Assembly (NCBI RefSeq): GCF_000812685.1
Contig: NZ_JWIF01000072.1
Span: 1 to 64,000 of the forward strand
DNA length: 64,000 bases
Direction: 5' to 3'
DNA from: Halocynthiibacter namhaensis
GTDB taxonomy: Bacteria > Pseudomonadota > Alphaproteobacteria > Rhodobacterales > Rhodobacteraceae
Shown here: piece by piece, positions 17,595 through 27,218 of the stretch
Layout: every line of letters starts with the position of its first letter
Position numbering within the stretch: position 1 is the first letter of the stretch
Notes under the pieces: generated by a model
The model's input: only the letters and a program-made list of their open reading frames with translations
What the model was told of the DNA's origin: nothing
The model's database searches: none
Made by a program: the position numbers and the translations under genes

Positions 17595-18420
17595 TCATAC
17601 GGGGTCCGCCGATGTATGTACGCGGCTTACTTGACCACGCACCCAGGCGATAAAGGATTGAATTTGCGAGTGGTTTCGCGCGCTATGTGGACAAACAATC
17701 CAATATGAATACTGCGACCGCGCCGTTTTAGGGAAAGGGCGCACCAAACTTCCGTCATCCAATGCAGCCGCCACAAGTGGTTCCCGCCCCATCGCCACCC
17801 CCAACCCTTGGATCGCGGCCTGGGTCACCAAGTTTGATTGGGAAAAACTGCGTGATCGCATGCCCTTAGGCAACATTACCCCGGTTTCAAGCGCCCAAAA
17901 CTTCCAATCCGGGGGCGTGCCAGCTCTGTTGTGGAACTCATCCATCAAGAGGGTAAAGCCATGCAATTCCGCCGGGTCCGCTTGCCCTTCATTCGCACCT
18001 GCCAACAAATTCGGGGCGCACACCGGGAACACCCGTTCAGACATGAGGTGTTCGACATACAAACCCGGAAAATCGCCAAGGCCATAGCGAATTCCAATGT
18101 CCGCACTGTCAGGCAGGCGGGACATTTCCGCAGAATCCGTTGATATGGACAAGGAAATTTCAGGGTGCTTCAGGTCAAAATCCAACAGACGCGGAAACAG
18201 CCATGTGAACGCAAAACCAGGCGGACAGCAGACGACCAAGCCCGATGCTTTGAATTTCTGCCGTCGAATGTCGTTGCAAACCTCGTCAATGCGCCCAAGG
18301 CTTTCGTCCACTGTATGCGCCAGAATTTGACCTTCCGCCGTTGGTTTTGAACGCCGTGCACCGCGCACTAACAAATCACGCCCCAGCCATGTTTCCAGCA
18401 TTTTCACGTGCTGGCTGACT
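17595..18420 (-). pseudogene. LysR-family regulator, 3' part, split by the Tn3-family transposon
   Basis: This holds the sensor domain and the end of the DNA-binding domain of a GcvA-type LysR regulator (from VSQHVKMLETWLGRDLLVRG to the stop at 17595). Upstream of VSQHVK the frame runs into the transposon's terminal repeat. The missing first 36 codons lie at 23305-23413. Deleting the transposon and one copy of the 5-bp duplication joins the parts in frame as SQSAVSQHVKMLE, a perfect LysR helix. The gene was therefore intact before insertion and now lacks its recognition helix and promoter. Confidence 0.9.
18416..18420. repeat. Left target-site duplication TGACT
   Basis: TGACT immediately outside the left terminal repeat is repeated exactly at 23305-23309 outside the right one. 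Five bases is the usual duplication for Tn3-family transposition. Removing one copy restores the LysR codons. Confidence 0.92.
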
Positions 18421-18456
18421 GGCCTAGCTGGCCCGAAGCTGCATATTTGGGCTTTT
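18421..18456 (+). repeat. Left terminal inverted repeat of the Tn3-family transposon
   Basis: The 36-bp repeat begins GGCCTAGCTGGCCCGAAGCT and ends GGGCTTTT. It matches the reverse complement of 23269-23304 at 35 of 36 positions (the fourth base differs, C versus G). Confidence 0.93.
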
Positions 18457-18532
18457 AGAAGAACATGAGGGGAACAAATTGGCGATTGACGACTTGATAT
18501 GATTTCGGATGATGCTTGTATCTGGAGGGGAC

Positions 18533-21421
18533 ATGACAGAGCAAGCATTTGCCTCGGTGTGGGGGCTTTCGTATTCGGATTTTGAATTTCTTACCCGGTT
18601 TGGGACGAAGTCGCGGGTCGCGATTGCGTGTCAGCTTCTTTACTTTCGCCTGCATGGCCGATTTCTCGCCGACCGTGTTGAACTGGACGCTGATGTGATC
18701 GCATACGTTGCGGATCAGATTGGGACGAAAGACGATCTTTCCTACTCATTTTCTAGTGATACCGCGCGACGGCAACGTGCGGGCATTCTCGATTTCCTTG
18801 GATTTCGCAGAGCTTCTGATCGTGACCGCGCCAACCTTCAGGCTTGGATGATTGAGCAGCTTGGCGGCCAAGATCTGAACTTAACAGACTGGATTGAACG
18901 TGGTTTTGATCAGGCGCGGCAAATGAGCGTTTTTGTCCCCTCTGACAAGATCATGGAGCGCCTTGCCCGCGCTGCCCGCCGGGATTTTCGCGATGGTTTT
19001 CTGGCGCGTGTCGGTGCGCTGCTGAGCACCGGAACAGTTGAGCAATTGGAATGGACACTTTCGGAGCCTTTAGCCGATACGGGGTTTCAGCGACTGAAGG
19101 ATGATGTAGGCGCGGCAGCGCTGGAAAGCGTGTTGCTGGCAGCCAGGAAGGTGTCTTTTGTCGATAGTCTCAATTTACCAATGACCGTTCTTGATCGGGT
19201 TGAGCGGGGATGGATTGCGCGGCTTGCGCGTCAGGTAGAAGGTGAGGCCGCCTCGGAAATGCGCCGCCATACGCCAGAGCGACGACTGGGCCTATTGGCG
19301 GTTTACCTGATGCACCGTCGATCGCAACTGATCGATGGCCTCATCGACCTGCTTCTGGAAGTGGTGCATCGCTTGGGGACACGGTCGCGCCGCAAAGTCA
19401 TCCAGGGCATTGCAGCTGATATTGGCGCGGTTCACGGCAAGGAGCGTTTGCTTGTCGAGATCGCCGCCGCCGCGCTGGATCACCCCGAGGGTCGGATTGA
19501 AGACGTTATTTTTCCTATTGCGGGCGCGGCCAAGCTGCGGGCGGTCATTGAAGAGCATCGAGCTAAGGGTACCTTGGATACGCGTATCCAGCAAATCATG
19601 CGCAGCTCCTACGCCAGCCACTACCGTCGCATGTTACCTCCGTTGCTCGAAGCGCTGCGTTTTCGCTCGAACAACGTTATGTGGCACCCGATCCTGACAG
19701 CTTTGGATCTGATTGTCCGGTTTGCGAAATCTGGTCGCCGGTTTGTTGCCGAGGGGGATATTCCAGCCGGGCTCATTCCCAAAAAATGGCGCAGCGCAGT
19801 TATTGATGAGGCAGGCCGGGTCAATGTTGTGTCCTTCGAACTCTGTATTTTGACGCAACTGCGGGAACGCATCCGCGCCAAAGAAATATGGATTGATGGC
19901 GCAGATCGTTACCGCAACCCGGATGATGACTTGCCAAAGGATTTCGACGCGCGACGGGAGGCCTACTACGCTGAACTGGGGTTGTCGCAGAATTCAAGAG
20001 GCTTCGTTGCGAGCGTGAAGGACGAGTTGGAAAAGGAGCTTCACCTGCTGAATTCAACCCTGCCCGACAATGATAAGGTGCGCCTGCGATGGGGCGGAGA
20101 AAACAGGATTTCCGTAACACCGCTGGCTCCTGTTCCCGAGCCGCCGGGCCTGGCCGCGTTGAAAGGCGAGGTGACCCGGGCTTGGCCAATGACCGGGCTT
20201 TTGGATGTTCTCAAAGAAACAGCACTCGATACTGGTTTTTTGAGCTGCTTTCAGACCTCTGCCAGTCGAGAGGCCTTGCCTTCTGTTTTGCGGGATCAGC
20301 GCTTGCTGCTCTGCCTTTACGGGCTTGGAACCAACGCGGGCTTGAAACGCGTGGCTGCCGGTTCTCCCGATGTCAGCTATGACGAGCTCTTGCATGTTCG
20401 GCGACGCTATATTGACCCTGCTTCCCTCAAGGCGGCATGTGCGCAGGTTGCCAATGCGACGCTGGCAATCCGCGATCCGGAAGTCTGGGGGATGCCGGGC
20501 ACGACCTGTGCCGGAGATTCCACCAAGTTCGGAGCCTGGGATCGTAACCTGATGACAGAGTGGCACGCACGTTATGGTGGGCGGGGTGTCATGATCTATT
20601 GGCATGTCGAACGGCAGGCGACCTGCATCTATTCTCAACTGAAGCGCTGTTCATCCTCCGAGGTGGCGGCCATGATCGAGGGTGTCTTGCGGCACTGCAC
20701 GGATATGGAAATCCAACGGCAGTATGTGGACAGTCACGGCCAAAGTGCGGTTGGCTTCGCGTTTTGCCATCTTCTGGGCTTTGAGCTTGCGCCGCGCCTG
20801 AAGGCCATCGCGCGCCAGAAACTCGCCCTTCCGAGTGTGGGTATGCGGGGGCAACTGCCAAATCTCCTGCCGATCCTGTCGGGTGTAGTGGATTGGGAAG
20901 AGATCGAACGCCAGTACGACGAAATGGTGAAGTACGCAGCGGCCATGCGACATGGTACAGCGGACCCGGAGGCGATTTTGCGTCGATTTGCGCGCTCCGA
21001 TGTCATGCACCCAACTTATAAGGCTCTCGCGGAGCTAGGCCGTGCAATCAAGACGATCTTTCTGTGCCGCTACCTACGCTCTGAGGCCTTCCGGCGGGAG
21101 ATTCACGAGGGCTTGAACGTCGTCGAAAACTGGAACAGTGCTAACAGCTTCGTGTTCTTTGGCAAGGGCGGTGAAATCGCTACCAACCGCGTACGGGATC
21201 AGGAAACTGCGGTCCACGCACTGCACTTGCTGCAATCATCACTGGTCTACGTAAACACGCGGATGGTGCAATCCGTCTTGCGCAACCCCGATGTGGTCGC
21301 CCGTTTGTCCCCAGAGGATTATCGCGGCCTGTCCCCGCTTATCTATCTACACATCAACCCTTATGGCCGGTTCGAGGTCGATCTGAATAAACGGATCGAT
21401 TTCGAGCGTATAGCCGCATAG
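18533..21421 (+). CDS. tnpA: Tn3-family transposase TnpA
   Basis: The 962-residue transposase catalyses replicative (cointegrate) transposition. The N-terminal part ([19 protein letters not shown]) matches the DUF4158 region found in Tn3 transposases. The C-terminal third holds the DDE catalytic site: the first aspartate in [11 protein letters not shown], the second in [14 protein letters not shown], and the glutamate near [14 protein letters not shown], followed by [12 protein letters not shown]. Length is normal for the family (about 950-1,000). The ATG at 18533 follows GGAGGGG, so I prefer it to the in-frame ATG eight codons upstream. The next gene starts eight bases after the stop. Confidence 0.95.
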   Translation: MTEQAFASVWGLSYSDFEFLTRFGTKSRVAIACQLLYFRLHGRFLADRVELDADVIAYVADQIGTKDDLSYSFSSDTARRQRAGILDFLGFRRASDRDRANLQAWMIEQLGGQDLNLTDWIERGFDQARQMSVFVPSDKIMERLARAARRDFRDGFLARVGALLSTGTVEQLEWTLSEPLADTGFQRLKDDVGAAALESVLLAARKVSFVDSLNLPMTVLDRVERGWIARLARQVEGEAASEMRRHTPERRLGLLAVYLMHRRSQLIDGLIDLLLEVVHRLGTRSRRKVIQGIAADIGAVHGKERLLVEIAAAALDHPEGRIEDVIFPIAGAAKLRAVIEEHRAKGTLDTRIQQIMRSSYASHYRRMLPPLLEALRFRSNNVMWHPILTALDLIVRFAKSGRRFVAEGDIPAGLIPKKWRSAVIDEAGRVNVVSFELCILTQLRERIRAKEIWIDGADRYRNPDDDLPKDFDARREAYYAELGLSQNSRGFVASVKDELEKELHLLNSTLPDNDKVRLRWGGENRISVTPLAPVPEPPGLAALKGEVTRAWPMTGLLDVLKETALDTGFLSCFQTSASREALPSVLRDQRLLLCLYGLGTNAGLKRVAAGSPDVSYDELLHVRRRYIDPASLKAACAQVANATLAIRDPEVWGMPGTTCAGDSTKFGAWDRNLMTEWHARYGGRGVMIYWHVERQATCIYSQLKRCSSSEVAAMIEGVLRHCTDMEIQRQYVDSHGQSAVGFAFCHLLGFELAPRLKAIARQKLALPSVGMRGQLPNLLPILSGVVDWEEIERQYDEMVKYAAAMRHGTADPEAILRRFARSDVMHPTYKALAELGRAIKTIFLCRYLRSEAFRREIHEGLNVVENWNSANSFVFFGKGGEIATNRVRDQETAVHALHLLQSSLVYVNTRMVQSVLRNPDVVARLSPEDYRGLSPLIYLHINPYGRFEVDLNKRIDFERIAA

Positions 21422-21429
21422 AGGCGCTC

Positions 21430-22047
21430 ATGACGAAGAAAAAAACCCAAGTCCTGCGACTAAAGATCACCCTTGAACATATCGATCCCGCACCGTGGCG
21501 GGAAATCGAGATTAGATCTGATAAGTTCCTACCGCATTTGCATGATGCCATTCAGGCGGCATTCCTTTGGTATGACATGCACCTGTGGGATTTCCAGATT
21601 AGTGACCGAAAATACCAGATGAAGAGTGAGGACTTCTGGATAGAACCAATGTTTGGGCCACCTGTTATGGAAGTCACCACAAAGAAACTTGACTTCTTTC
21701 AGAGCGCCAAGGTGCCACCAGTCAGTTACGTATACGATTTTGGGGATTACTGGCAGCATCGAGTTGACCTCGTCTCAACACGAGAGGTTGTGCCAAATGA
21801 GCCCTTGCCACGTTTTGTTGGCGGCCAATGGGCAACCCCGCCAGAGGACATCGGAGGTCCGCCCATGTACGAAGCCTTCAAGGAGGCGCGTAAGGATGTG
21901 AACCACCTAGAACATGAGTGGGCTAAGGAGGCTGGATACGTTGACTGGGCTCATGATGAGATCCATGCTGATGTTGTCAGCGAGCAATTTGCTACACTGC
22001 AGAGACAGAAGACACGGCGAACGAGTCGTTGGGTTATGGAAGGCTAA
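21430..22047 (+). CDS. Plasmid pRiA4b ORF-3-like protein
   Basis: This 205-residue protein of the pRiA4b ORF-3 type has LRLKITLEHIDPAPWREIEI at the start, HLHDAIQAAFLWYDMHLWDFQI in the middle and YVYDFGDYWQHRVDLV after it, all typical of that family. These proteins are common passengers of transposons and plasmids, and their biochemical role is unknown to me. It starts eight bases after tnpA, suggesting cotranscription, and is followed by the res region. There is no membrane segment or obvious catalytic motif. It may help transposition or control it, which is an inference from position only. Confidence 0.8.
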   Translation: MTKKKTQVLRLKITLEHIDPAPWREIEIRSDKFLPHLHDAIQAAFLWYDMHLWDFQISDRKYQMKSEDFWIEPMFGPPVMEVTTKKLDFFQSAKVPPVSYVYDFGDYWQHRVDLVSTREVVPNEPLPRFVGGQWATPPEDIGGPPMYEAFKEARKDVNHLEHEWAKEAGYVDWAHDEIHADVVSEQFATLQRQKTRRTSRWVMEG

Positions 22048-22050
22048 TTG

Positions 22051-22117
22051 CGTCATTATGAGTATACCTTACATGACGGGTAACGTGAACACAAAAACCT
22101 GGCAAGTTCGTGTTCAC
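22051..22117 (+). other. Candidate res (resolution) site of the transposon
   Basis: Two imperfectly spaced inverted repeats lie directly upstream of the resolvase gene. CGTCAT (22051-22056) and ATGACG (22073-22078) span exactly 28 bp centred on GTATAC, which matches the length and AT centre of a res subsite I crossover point. GTGAACAC (22085-22092) and GTGTTCAC (22110-22117) span 33 bp, close to the usual subsite II. A third subsite may lie near 22137-22155 (TTGAACACATTATG) but is unclear. Position and geometry support a resolvase target; the sequences themselves are not a known consensus. Confidence 0.6.
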
Positions 22118-22168
22118 TTTGGGTCGAATCTGATATATTGAACACATTATGTTAGAGGCACACCCAAA

Positions 22169-22759
22169 ATGAACACTTATCAAGCCAAAATCGGATATGC
22201 ACGCACCTCGACCGTTGATCAGAACCTCGATGCACAGATTGCTGCCTTGAGTGCTGCGGGATGTGGTATGGTTAGGACGGAACAAAAAAGCGGCGCCAAC
22301 CTTGAAGGCCGCCCTGAGCTTAGAAACATTCTAGACTTCATCCACTCTGGCGAGACATTGGTGGTCACCCGCATTGACCGGCTGGCACGCAGTCTCAGTG
22401 ATTTACAGATCATCGTCACGACCCTCAAATCCAAAGGCGCGCACCTGGCTGCAACTGAGCAACCAATCGATACGTCAAACGCTACGGGTAAGGCATTCTT
22501 CGACATGCTTGGTGTATTCGCTGAGTTTGAGACCAACCTGCGCCGGGAGCGCCAAGCCGAGGGCATTGCTGCCGCAAAAGCGCGCGGTGTCTATCGTGGA
22601 CGCAAATCCAAGATCGATTTAGGGGCCATTCAGGCGAGGCTGCTTGAAGGTTTCACGCCAACACAAATAGCCCATGAGATAGGCGTCTCGCGCGGCACAG
22701 TCTATAAAGCGAAGGCTTTGATGCCCTCAGATAATCAAATGGCAAGCCCGAGCGCATAA
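22169..22759 (+). CDS. tnpR: Serine recombinase, transposon resolvase TnpR
   Basis: This 196-residue resolvase/invertase resolves transposition cointegrates by recombination at res. Its features are IGYARTSTVDQNLDAQI with the nucleophilic serine in RTS, the TRIDRLARSLSDL motif, GKAFFDMLGVFAEFETNLRRERQ leading to the E-helix, KARGVYRGRK, and a C-terminal HTH (TPTQIAHEIGVSRGTVYKAK). The start follows AGAGG. Its stop overlaps the start of the next gene as TAATG. Orientation and position beside a res-like region fit a Tn3-type cassette. Confidence 0.94.
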   Translation: MNTYQAKIGYARTSTVDQNLDAQIAALSAAGCGMVRTEQKSGANLEGRPELRNILDFIHSGETLVVTRIDRLARSLSDLQIIVTTLKSKGAHLAATEQPIDTSNATGKAFFDMLGVFAEFETNLRRERQAEGIAAAKARGVYRGRKSKIDLGAIQARLLEGFTPTQIAHEIGVSRGTVYKAKALMPSDNQMASPSA

Positions 22760-23247
22760 TGAAAAAGAGTAAGAAAAGAGGGCAGACGCAAAGGGCTAGA
22801 CCACCTGCAAAGGTCCGCCAGGTGAGTTCTAAGCCACCCCCACCACGTAACCTGACACCTGGTCTATGTGATCGTTTGCGTCGGGACATGATGAAAGCTT
22901 GTCTCAATGTCGCCGAAACTCATGGGCTGATAATTGAAGGTGGCGAGATAAGCGACATCAATCTGCGGCACGGCTTCGATATCAGTTTCCGCGTTGGTAT
23001 TCCGATGGAAGACGGCGCTATCTATTCCCCCGACAAAGCTATGTTCGAAGTCTTGGCCCCGCATTTTGGGTTGGAGCCATCTGATTATGGACGGACCTTC
23101 CGCACTCGAGATGAGCTCTTTCGCATCGTCGCCATCAATCCCAACAGACCAAAGTACCCCATCAGCGCTGAACGCGTCGCGGACGGCCGAGGCTTCAAGT
23201 TCCATCCAGACAACGTTGTGATGTACCTACAGAACTCAAACACCTAA
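22759..23247 (+). CDS. Unknown transposon passenger protein
   Basis: The 162-residue protein has a basic, proline-rich N-terminal tail (KKSKKRGQTQRARPPAKVRQ) followed by a soluble domain, for example DISFRVGIPMEDGAIYSPDKAMFEVLAPHFGLEPSDYGRTF (given here only as its visible centre). I recognise no family. The basic tail could contact nucleic acid. Its start overlaps the tnpR stop (TAATG), so translation is coupled to the resolvase. It ends 21 bases before the right terminal repeat. Position suggests an accessory transposition protein or a small cargo gene; neither is shown. Confidence 0.7.
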   Translation: MKKSKKRGQTQRARPPAKVRQVSSKPPPPRNLTPGLCDRLRRDMMKACLNVAETHGLIIEGGEISDINLRHGFDISFRVGIPMEDGAIYSPDKAMFEVLAPHFGLEPSDYGRTFRTRDELFRIVAINPNRPKYPISAERVADGRGFKFHPDNVVMYLQNSNT

Positions 23248-23268
23248 ATGTTTACACTTTGTTCCTGC

Positions 23269-23304
23269 AAAAGCCCAAATATGCAGCTTCGGGCCAGCTA
23301 CGCC
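23269..23304 (-). repeat. Right terminal inverted repeat of the Tn3-family transposon
   Basis: This is the reverse complement of the left repeat with one mismatch (35 of 36). The outer end at 23304 is followed at once by the duplicated TGACT. Confidence 0.93.
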
Positions 23305-23309
23305 TGACT
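23305..23309. repeat. Right target-site duplication TGACT
   Basis: Exact copy of the five bases at 18416-18420, directly outside the right terminal repeat. Confidence 0.92.
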
Positions 23310-23413
23310 GCACTTTGGCTCACGCCCAATTCATCCGCCGCAGCGCTAAAACTGCCCTTGCGAACAACCATTTCGAATGCGCGAAGTGCCACATAAGGTA
23401 GAGAAATTGCCAT
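23305..23413 (-). pseudogene. LysR-family regulator, 5' part, split by the Tn3-family transposon
   Basis: From the ATG at 23413 the frame reads MAISLPYVALRAFEMVVRKG, then SFSAAADELGVSQSAV, the start of a LysR winged HTH. It enters the transposon repeat after SQSAV. The remainder of the gene is at 17595-18420. Before insertion the gene diverged from the M29/NicX-like gene starting at about 23450, so it probably regulated that gene. Confidence 0.9.
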
Positions 23414-23449
23414 ATTAGTACAGCTAATGGATCTCATTATGGTTTTCAA

Positions 23450-24599
23450 ATGGTTTCTACCGATCACCCCAAATAGACAGGACACACGACATCTTTCGTG
23501 AACTTTCCGGGTTGAACAGCATGGCATACACAGCATCGCAGTATTTTGGCGCGCGAAACCTTTTGATGAACTGCGCAGAGGCCCGCCCCGGAGAAACTGT
23601 TCTTGTCGCACACGAACCCGCCGCCCTTGGGTATTACGACAACCGCGTGGTTGATTGCATCGCCTCTGCCGCCGAAGGTCTGGGAATGAAATGCAAATCC
23701 ATGGATGTTGGCTTTGACAGCCAAGCCAAAGAATTGCCAAGTAATGTCGCCAAGCCTTTGAAGACGCAGATGTAATTGTCTTTTGCGCACGCCTTGGCGA
23801 TCAATTGCGTTTTTCTCAAATGCCCGCAAACAAACGCATCGTGGTCAGCTATGCGCTATGCCCTGACATGCTGGGGTCTGGTTTTGGCACCGCACATCAC
23901 GACGCGTTTTTACATCTAAAGGACGCCGTCAATGACGCGATCGCCCATGCCGAGAATGTGCATGTCACGTGCCCACGTGGCACGGATTATACCGGGCAAC
24001 CACAGCTAAAACTTACCCCCGGATCCGATACAAGCATTCGGCGTTTCCCCATGTCCGTGCCCACGCCAATTCCCGCCCACAGCTTCAGCGGACGCGTGGC
24101 AATGCCTGGCTTTCTTACGGGTACAGGTTCACAATATTACACGCCATATAGCGTTGAGTTCCAAGGCGAGGTTTACGCATTATTTGAACATGGCCGCTTA
24201 ACCGGTTTTGAGGGCGACCCGGAATCCGTTGCTGTTGCAAACCGTCACTATGACCACGTCGCGACCAGCCTTGGAATTGACCGAGATTTCGTACACTCAT
24301 GGCACGCGGGCATTCATCCTGGATGCGGTTTTCCCGGCACGGCACGGGACAGCTATGAACGTTGGGGCGGGTCTGGTTTCGGCAATCCGCGCGTCCTACA
24401 TTTCCACACCTGTGGCAGCTATGCGCCTGGCGAAATCTCCTGGAATGTCATTGACCCGACCGTGACCGTCGATGGTGTAAAGCTGTGGGATAACGGACGT
24501 TTACGCATCGATAACCTGAAAGAATCCAATGCGTTGATGGATATGTTTCCTTGCGCAGCCCAGGTCTTCGCGAACCCCGATGATCGGATCGGGCTTTAG
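23450..24599 (+). pseudogene. M29-aminopeptidase/NicX-like hydrolase or dioxygenase, frameshifted
   Basis: Two frames join into one protein of about 370 residues: AARPGETVLVAHEP-type sequence up to about 23752, then FEDADVIVFCARLGDQLRF in the next frame to the stop at 24599. One missing base in the AA at 23752-23753 explains the break. The ATG at 23450 (MVSTDHPK) is in yet another frame, so a second indel near 23475 is possible. The pattern (CPRGTDYTG, HAGIHPG, a late histidine-rich strand) vaguely resembles the M29 aminopeptidase fold also used by NicX. That assignment is weak. It diverges from the interrupted LysR gene, so both regulator and enzyme are damaged. Confidence 0.6.
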
Positions 24600-25462
24600 C
24601 GTTCGAGGCGGCGGAACAGCAGTGACAATCCAAAGCAAATGATGAAATAGAAGCCGGCAGTCACGATCCACGCCTCAAATATCATGCGGGTTGAGGCGAC
24701 CAGTTCAACGGTTTTAAACGTCAATTCTTGCACCGAAATCAGCGAGATAATTGAGCTGTCTTTGACCAGTGTGATGAATTGATTTGCCATGGGTGGCGTG
24801 ACTTTTTTCATCGCTTGCGGCAGGACGATATAGCGCATTTCTTGCAAGCCTGACATGCCGATTGAACGTGCCGCTTCGCGCTGGCCTAGAGGAACGGATT
24901 GAATGCCTGCGCGTACGATTTCGCCGACAAAGGCGCTTTCGAACAGCGCCAGAACGATCACACCGGAAATAAGGGATGGAAAACGACGCATGTCGCCAAA
25001 GAAGAATTCCCACATGCCGTTGTTTTCTTGACGTGCGATTCCACGTGCCCAGCTTTCAATATTCAGCGCAACAATCAGTTGTTCAGACAGGAAAAAGAAG
25101 AAGATGAACATGATCACAACCGGGGGGATGTTGCGCAGAAATTCCAAATAGGTTCGCGCCAACAGTCGGATTGTCAGGTTTTTAGCACAACGCGCCATGC
25201 CCAAGGCCGTACCCAGGATAACCGCCAGAATTCCAGCATAAATGCTAACACGGATGGTGGTGACCAACCCTTGAAGCAACAGGTTCGCAACCCATTTTCC
25301 TTCACTTTCTTTCCAGCGGAGAATGTAGTTTGGGATACGGTCCCAACGCCAGTTATAGTTCAACGCCCCCCCGATCCTCAGGGAAATCGCCGTGATGAAA
25401 ACCGCGATCACAACAAGGATCACATAGTCAAGCCAGTGTAGTCTTTGCAAAAATTTCGGCAC
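24596..25462 (-). CDS. Polar amino-acid ABC transporter permease (second)
   Basis: The 288-residue inner-membrane permease belongs to the histidine/glutamate/arginine family. The EAA loop that contacts the ATPase is visible as QREAARSIGMSGLQEMRYIVLPQAMK. Hydrophobic segments start with YVILVVIAVFITAISL. The internal TYLEFLRNIPPVVIMF motif is typical. It is the last gene of a four-gene minus-strand operon (ATPase, permease, binding protein, permease). Its stop overlaps the stop of the convergent M29/NicX-like pseudogene. With the partner permease it should form the heterodimeric channel. Confidence 0.92.
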   Translation of the reverse strand: MPKFLQRLHWLDYVILVVIAVFITAISLRIGGALNYNWRWDRIPNYILRWKESEGKWVANLLLQGLVTTIRVSIYAGILAVILGTALGMARCAKNLTIRLLARTYLEFLRNIPPVVIMFIFFFFLSEQLIVALNIESWARGIARQENNGMWEFFFGDMRRFPSLISGVIVLALFESAFVGEIVRAGIQSVPLGQREAARSIGMSGLQEMRYIVLPQAMKKVTPPMANQFITLVKDSSIISLISVQELTFKTVELVASTRMIFEAWIVTAGFYFIICFGLSLLFRRLER

Positions 25463-25526
25463 GGTTTTGTCTCTGTATTGGGTGGGGAAATGTCAGAGGC
25501 GACGAACGCCCCTGACAGGTTTTTTC

Positions 25527-26363
25527 TTACTCAGCGGCGACTTGATCTTCCCAATCAAAGCTGCGGAACCAATAGTTGTTGCGTTCATCCAACCAACCAC
25601 TCTTCCAATTCACGCTGATCCAATTGTTAAAGAAGTTCTCGGCATCTGGGTCACCCTTGCGGAAGCCAAATGATTCACCCGTCGCAAGAAACGTGTCCGT
25701 GAATGGCACAACCAACGTGTCGGGATACTGACGCACCTCAATCGACGGGGTCGGTTCAGCCCCCATTGTGGCATGCGCATTGCCGTTCAAAACTTCCTGC
25801 GTTGCCGCACCATCTTCGTCAAACAGCAACAATTCAGCTTCGGGGAAAAGTGTTTCGATCACGGTCGCCGGCGTACCGCCGCGCCGGGCTGCAAAAGTAA
25901 CATCGGGCGTGTTATAATCCGCCAAGGACATGCCATCGGTCATGCCCTTGTTCGACAAAATTGTCAGCCCAGAATACGCATAGGGGTCAGTGAAGTTGAT
26001 CGTCAAGTTGCGCTGTGGCGTAATCGACATCCCCGAGATGATGACGTCAAATTTCCCAGACACGAGGGCCGGGATAATTCCATCCCAAGATGTCGGAATG
26101 AATTCGACTTCAACGCCCATATCATCGGCCAGTTTGCGACCCACGTCCAACTCAAACCCGATCAATTCGCCGTCTAAGTCACGCATCGACCATGGCTTGA
26201 AGATCGATAGACCGATCTTGATCACACCGCGTTCCTTGATGGTTTCAATCACGCTTTCTTGCGCAATGGCCTGACGGGTTTGTTGCGCGCTCGCAGGCAA
26301 CGCCAAGGCCGCCGCAGTCGCAAGCCCAAGAGCTGCTCCAAATATACGTCGAGATAGGTTCAT
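25527..26363 (-). CDS. Polar amino-acid ABC transporter substrate-binding protein
   Basis: The 278-residue protein has a signal peptide (MNLSRRIFGAALGLATAAAL, cleavage near ASA-QQ) and a family-3 solute-binding fold: GVIKIGLSIFKPWSMRD, GFELDVGRKLADDMGVEVEF and GKFDVIISGMSITPQR. The ligand is probably a polar amino acid or derivative. The ATG at 26363 has GGAG upstream; a longer frame start lacks one. It lies between the two permease genes, and its location beside a probable catabolic gene hints at substrate-specific induction. Confidence 0.92.
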   Translation of the reverse strand: MNLSRRIFGAALGLATAAALALPASAQQTRQAIAQESVIETIKERGVIKIGLSIFKPWSMRDLDGELIGFELDVGRKLADDMGVEVEFIPTSWDGIIPALVSGKFDVIISGMSITPQRNLTINFTDPYAYSGLTILSNKGMTDGMSLADYNTPDVTFAARRGGTPATVIETLFPEAELLLFDEDGAATQEVLNGNAHATMGAEPTPSIEVRQYPDTLVVPFTDTFLATGESFGFRKGDPDAENFFNNWISVNWKSGWLDERNNYWFRSFDWEDQVAAE

Positions 26364-26413
26364 TTTAGATCTCCTCACTGTTGTATTGCTCCGCCCATGC
26401 GGACAGATTAGGG

Positions 26414-27217
26414 TTAACTATTTGTAGAGTAACGTTTTTCCACCATCGACACACCTGCCGATAAAATTAGGGTCACCACCATATACACCGCTGCAATCGT
26501 GAACCAGATCTCAAAGCTCATGTAGGTATCCGAGATAATATTGCGCCCGATTGTGGTCAACTCAGCGACCGCGATCACACTGACAATCGCCGAACTTTTG
26601 ACCATATGCACGACTTCGCCCGTCATTGGCGGCAACATAAACCTGACAGATTGTGGCAGCACAATATAACGATACGCCTGCCCCGTTGACATGCCGATGG
26701 ACTTGGCCGCTTCCCATTGGCCCTGTGCCACAGCGTTGATGCCCGCGCGGAAGATTTCAGAAATCAACGCAGCATGAAACACTCCTAAACACAGGATGCT
26801 TGCGACATATCGGTTGAAGCCAAACACAGGCCCCAACACGTAATAAAACAGGTACAAAAGCACCAGCAATGGCGTGTTCCGAATGATCTCTAGGAAGACG
26901 ATTGCAACGCCGGTGCCAACCACAAGCCCTGACAGGCGCAACAAGGCAACGAGCAAGCCCAAAACCAAGGCCAAAAGGAAGGCGATTGACGATAATTGTA
27001 ACGTCTTCACAAGACCGACAGCGATTTCACCCCATTCAAATCCGTCATCGGTCAAACGGTACAGATACTGCGGAATCCGGTACCATTGCCAATTGTAGCC
27101 CATAGCCTGAGAACCAGTAAACGCCAGCCAAACCAAGCCCGTCACAATGAACAAATACAGCCCTACCGATATAGGAACTGATCTGAAAAAGCGTGTTATC
27201 AAGGGGGCGCGCTGCAT
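26414..27217 (-). CDS. Polar amino-acid ABC transporter permease (first)
   Basis: This 267-residue permease is paralogous to the one at 24596. It has several hydrophobic segments, VFLEIIRNTPLLVLLYLFYYV, and an EAA loop QWEAAKSIGMSTGQAYRYIVLPQ. MGYNWQWYRIPQYLY near the N-terminus parallels LNYNWRWDRIPNYILRW in the partner, a feature of this subfamily. The start follows the ATPase stop by one base (TAAAATG), so translation is coupled. Confidence 0.92.
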   Translation of the reverse strand: MQRAPLITRFFRSVPISVGLYLFIVTGLVWLAFTGSQAMGYNWQWYRIPQYLYRLTDDGFEWGEIAVGLVKTLQLSSIAFLLALVLGLLVALLRLSGLVVGTGVAIVFLEIIRNTPLLVLLYLFYYVLGPVFGFNRYVASILCLGVFHAALISEIFRAGINAVAQGQWEAAKSIGMSTGQAYRYIVLPQSVRFMLPPMTGEVVHMVKSSAIVSVIAVAELTTIGRNIISDTYMSFEIWFTIAAVYMVVTLILSAGVSMVEKRYSTNS

Positions 27218-27218
27218 T

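Larger units (their letters stand above)
18421..23304 (+). mobile_element. Complete Tn3-family transposon, 4,884 bp
   Basis: The element is bounded by 36-bp inverted repeats differing at one base and by a perfect 5-bp target duplication, and it sits inside a LysR gene. It encodes a Tn3-type transposase (tnpA), an ORF-3-like protein, a serine resolvase (tnpR) preceded by a res-like site, and an unknown 162-residue passenger, all on the plus strand. No antibiotic, metal or catabolic cargo is present. The nearly identical ends, perfect duplication and intact frames suggest a fairly recent insertion. The repeats start GGC and not the common GGGG of Tn3, which may point to a less studied subgroup. 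Confidence 0.92.

Noticed and set aside
18421-23304. Resistance or heavy-metal transposon
   Set aside because: Tn3-type ends are present, but no resistance gene is found among the four open frames.
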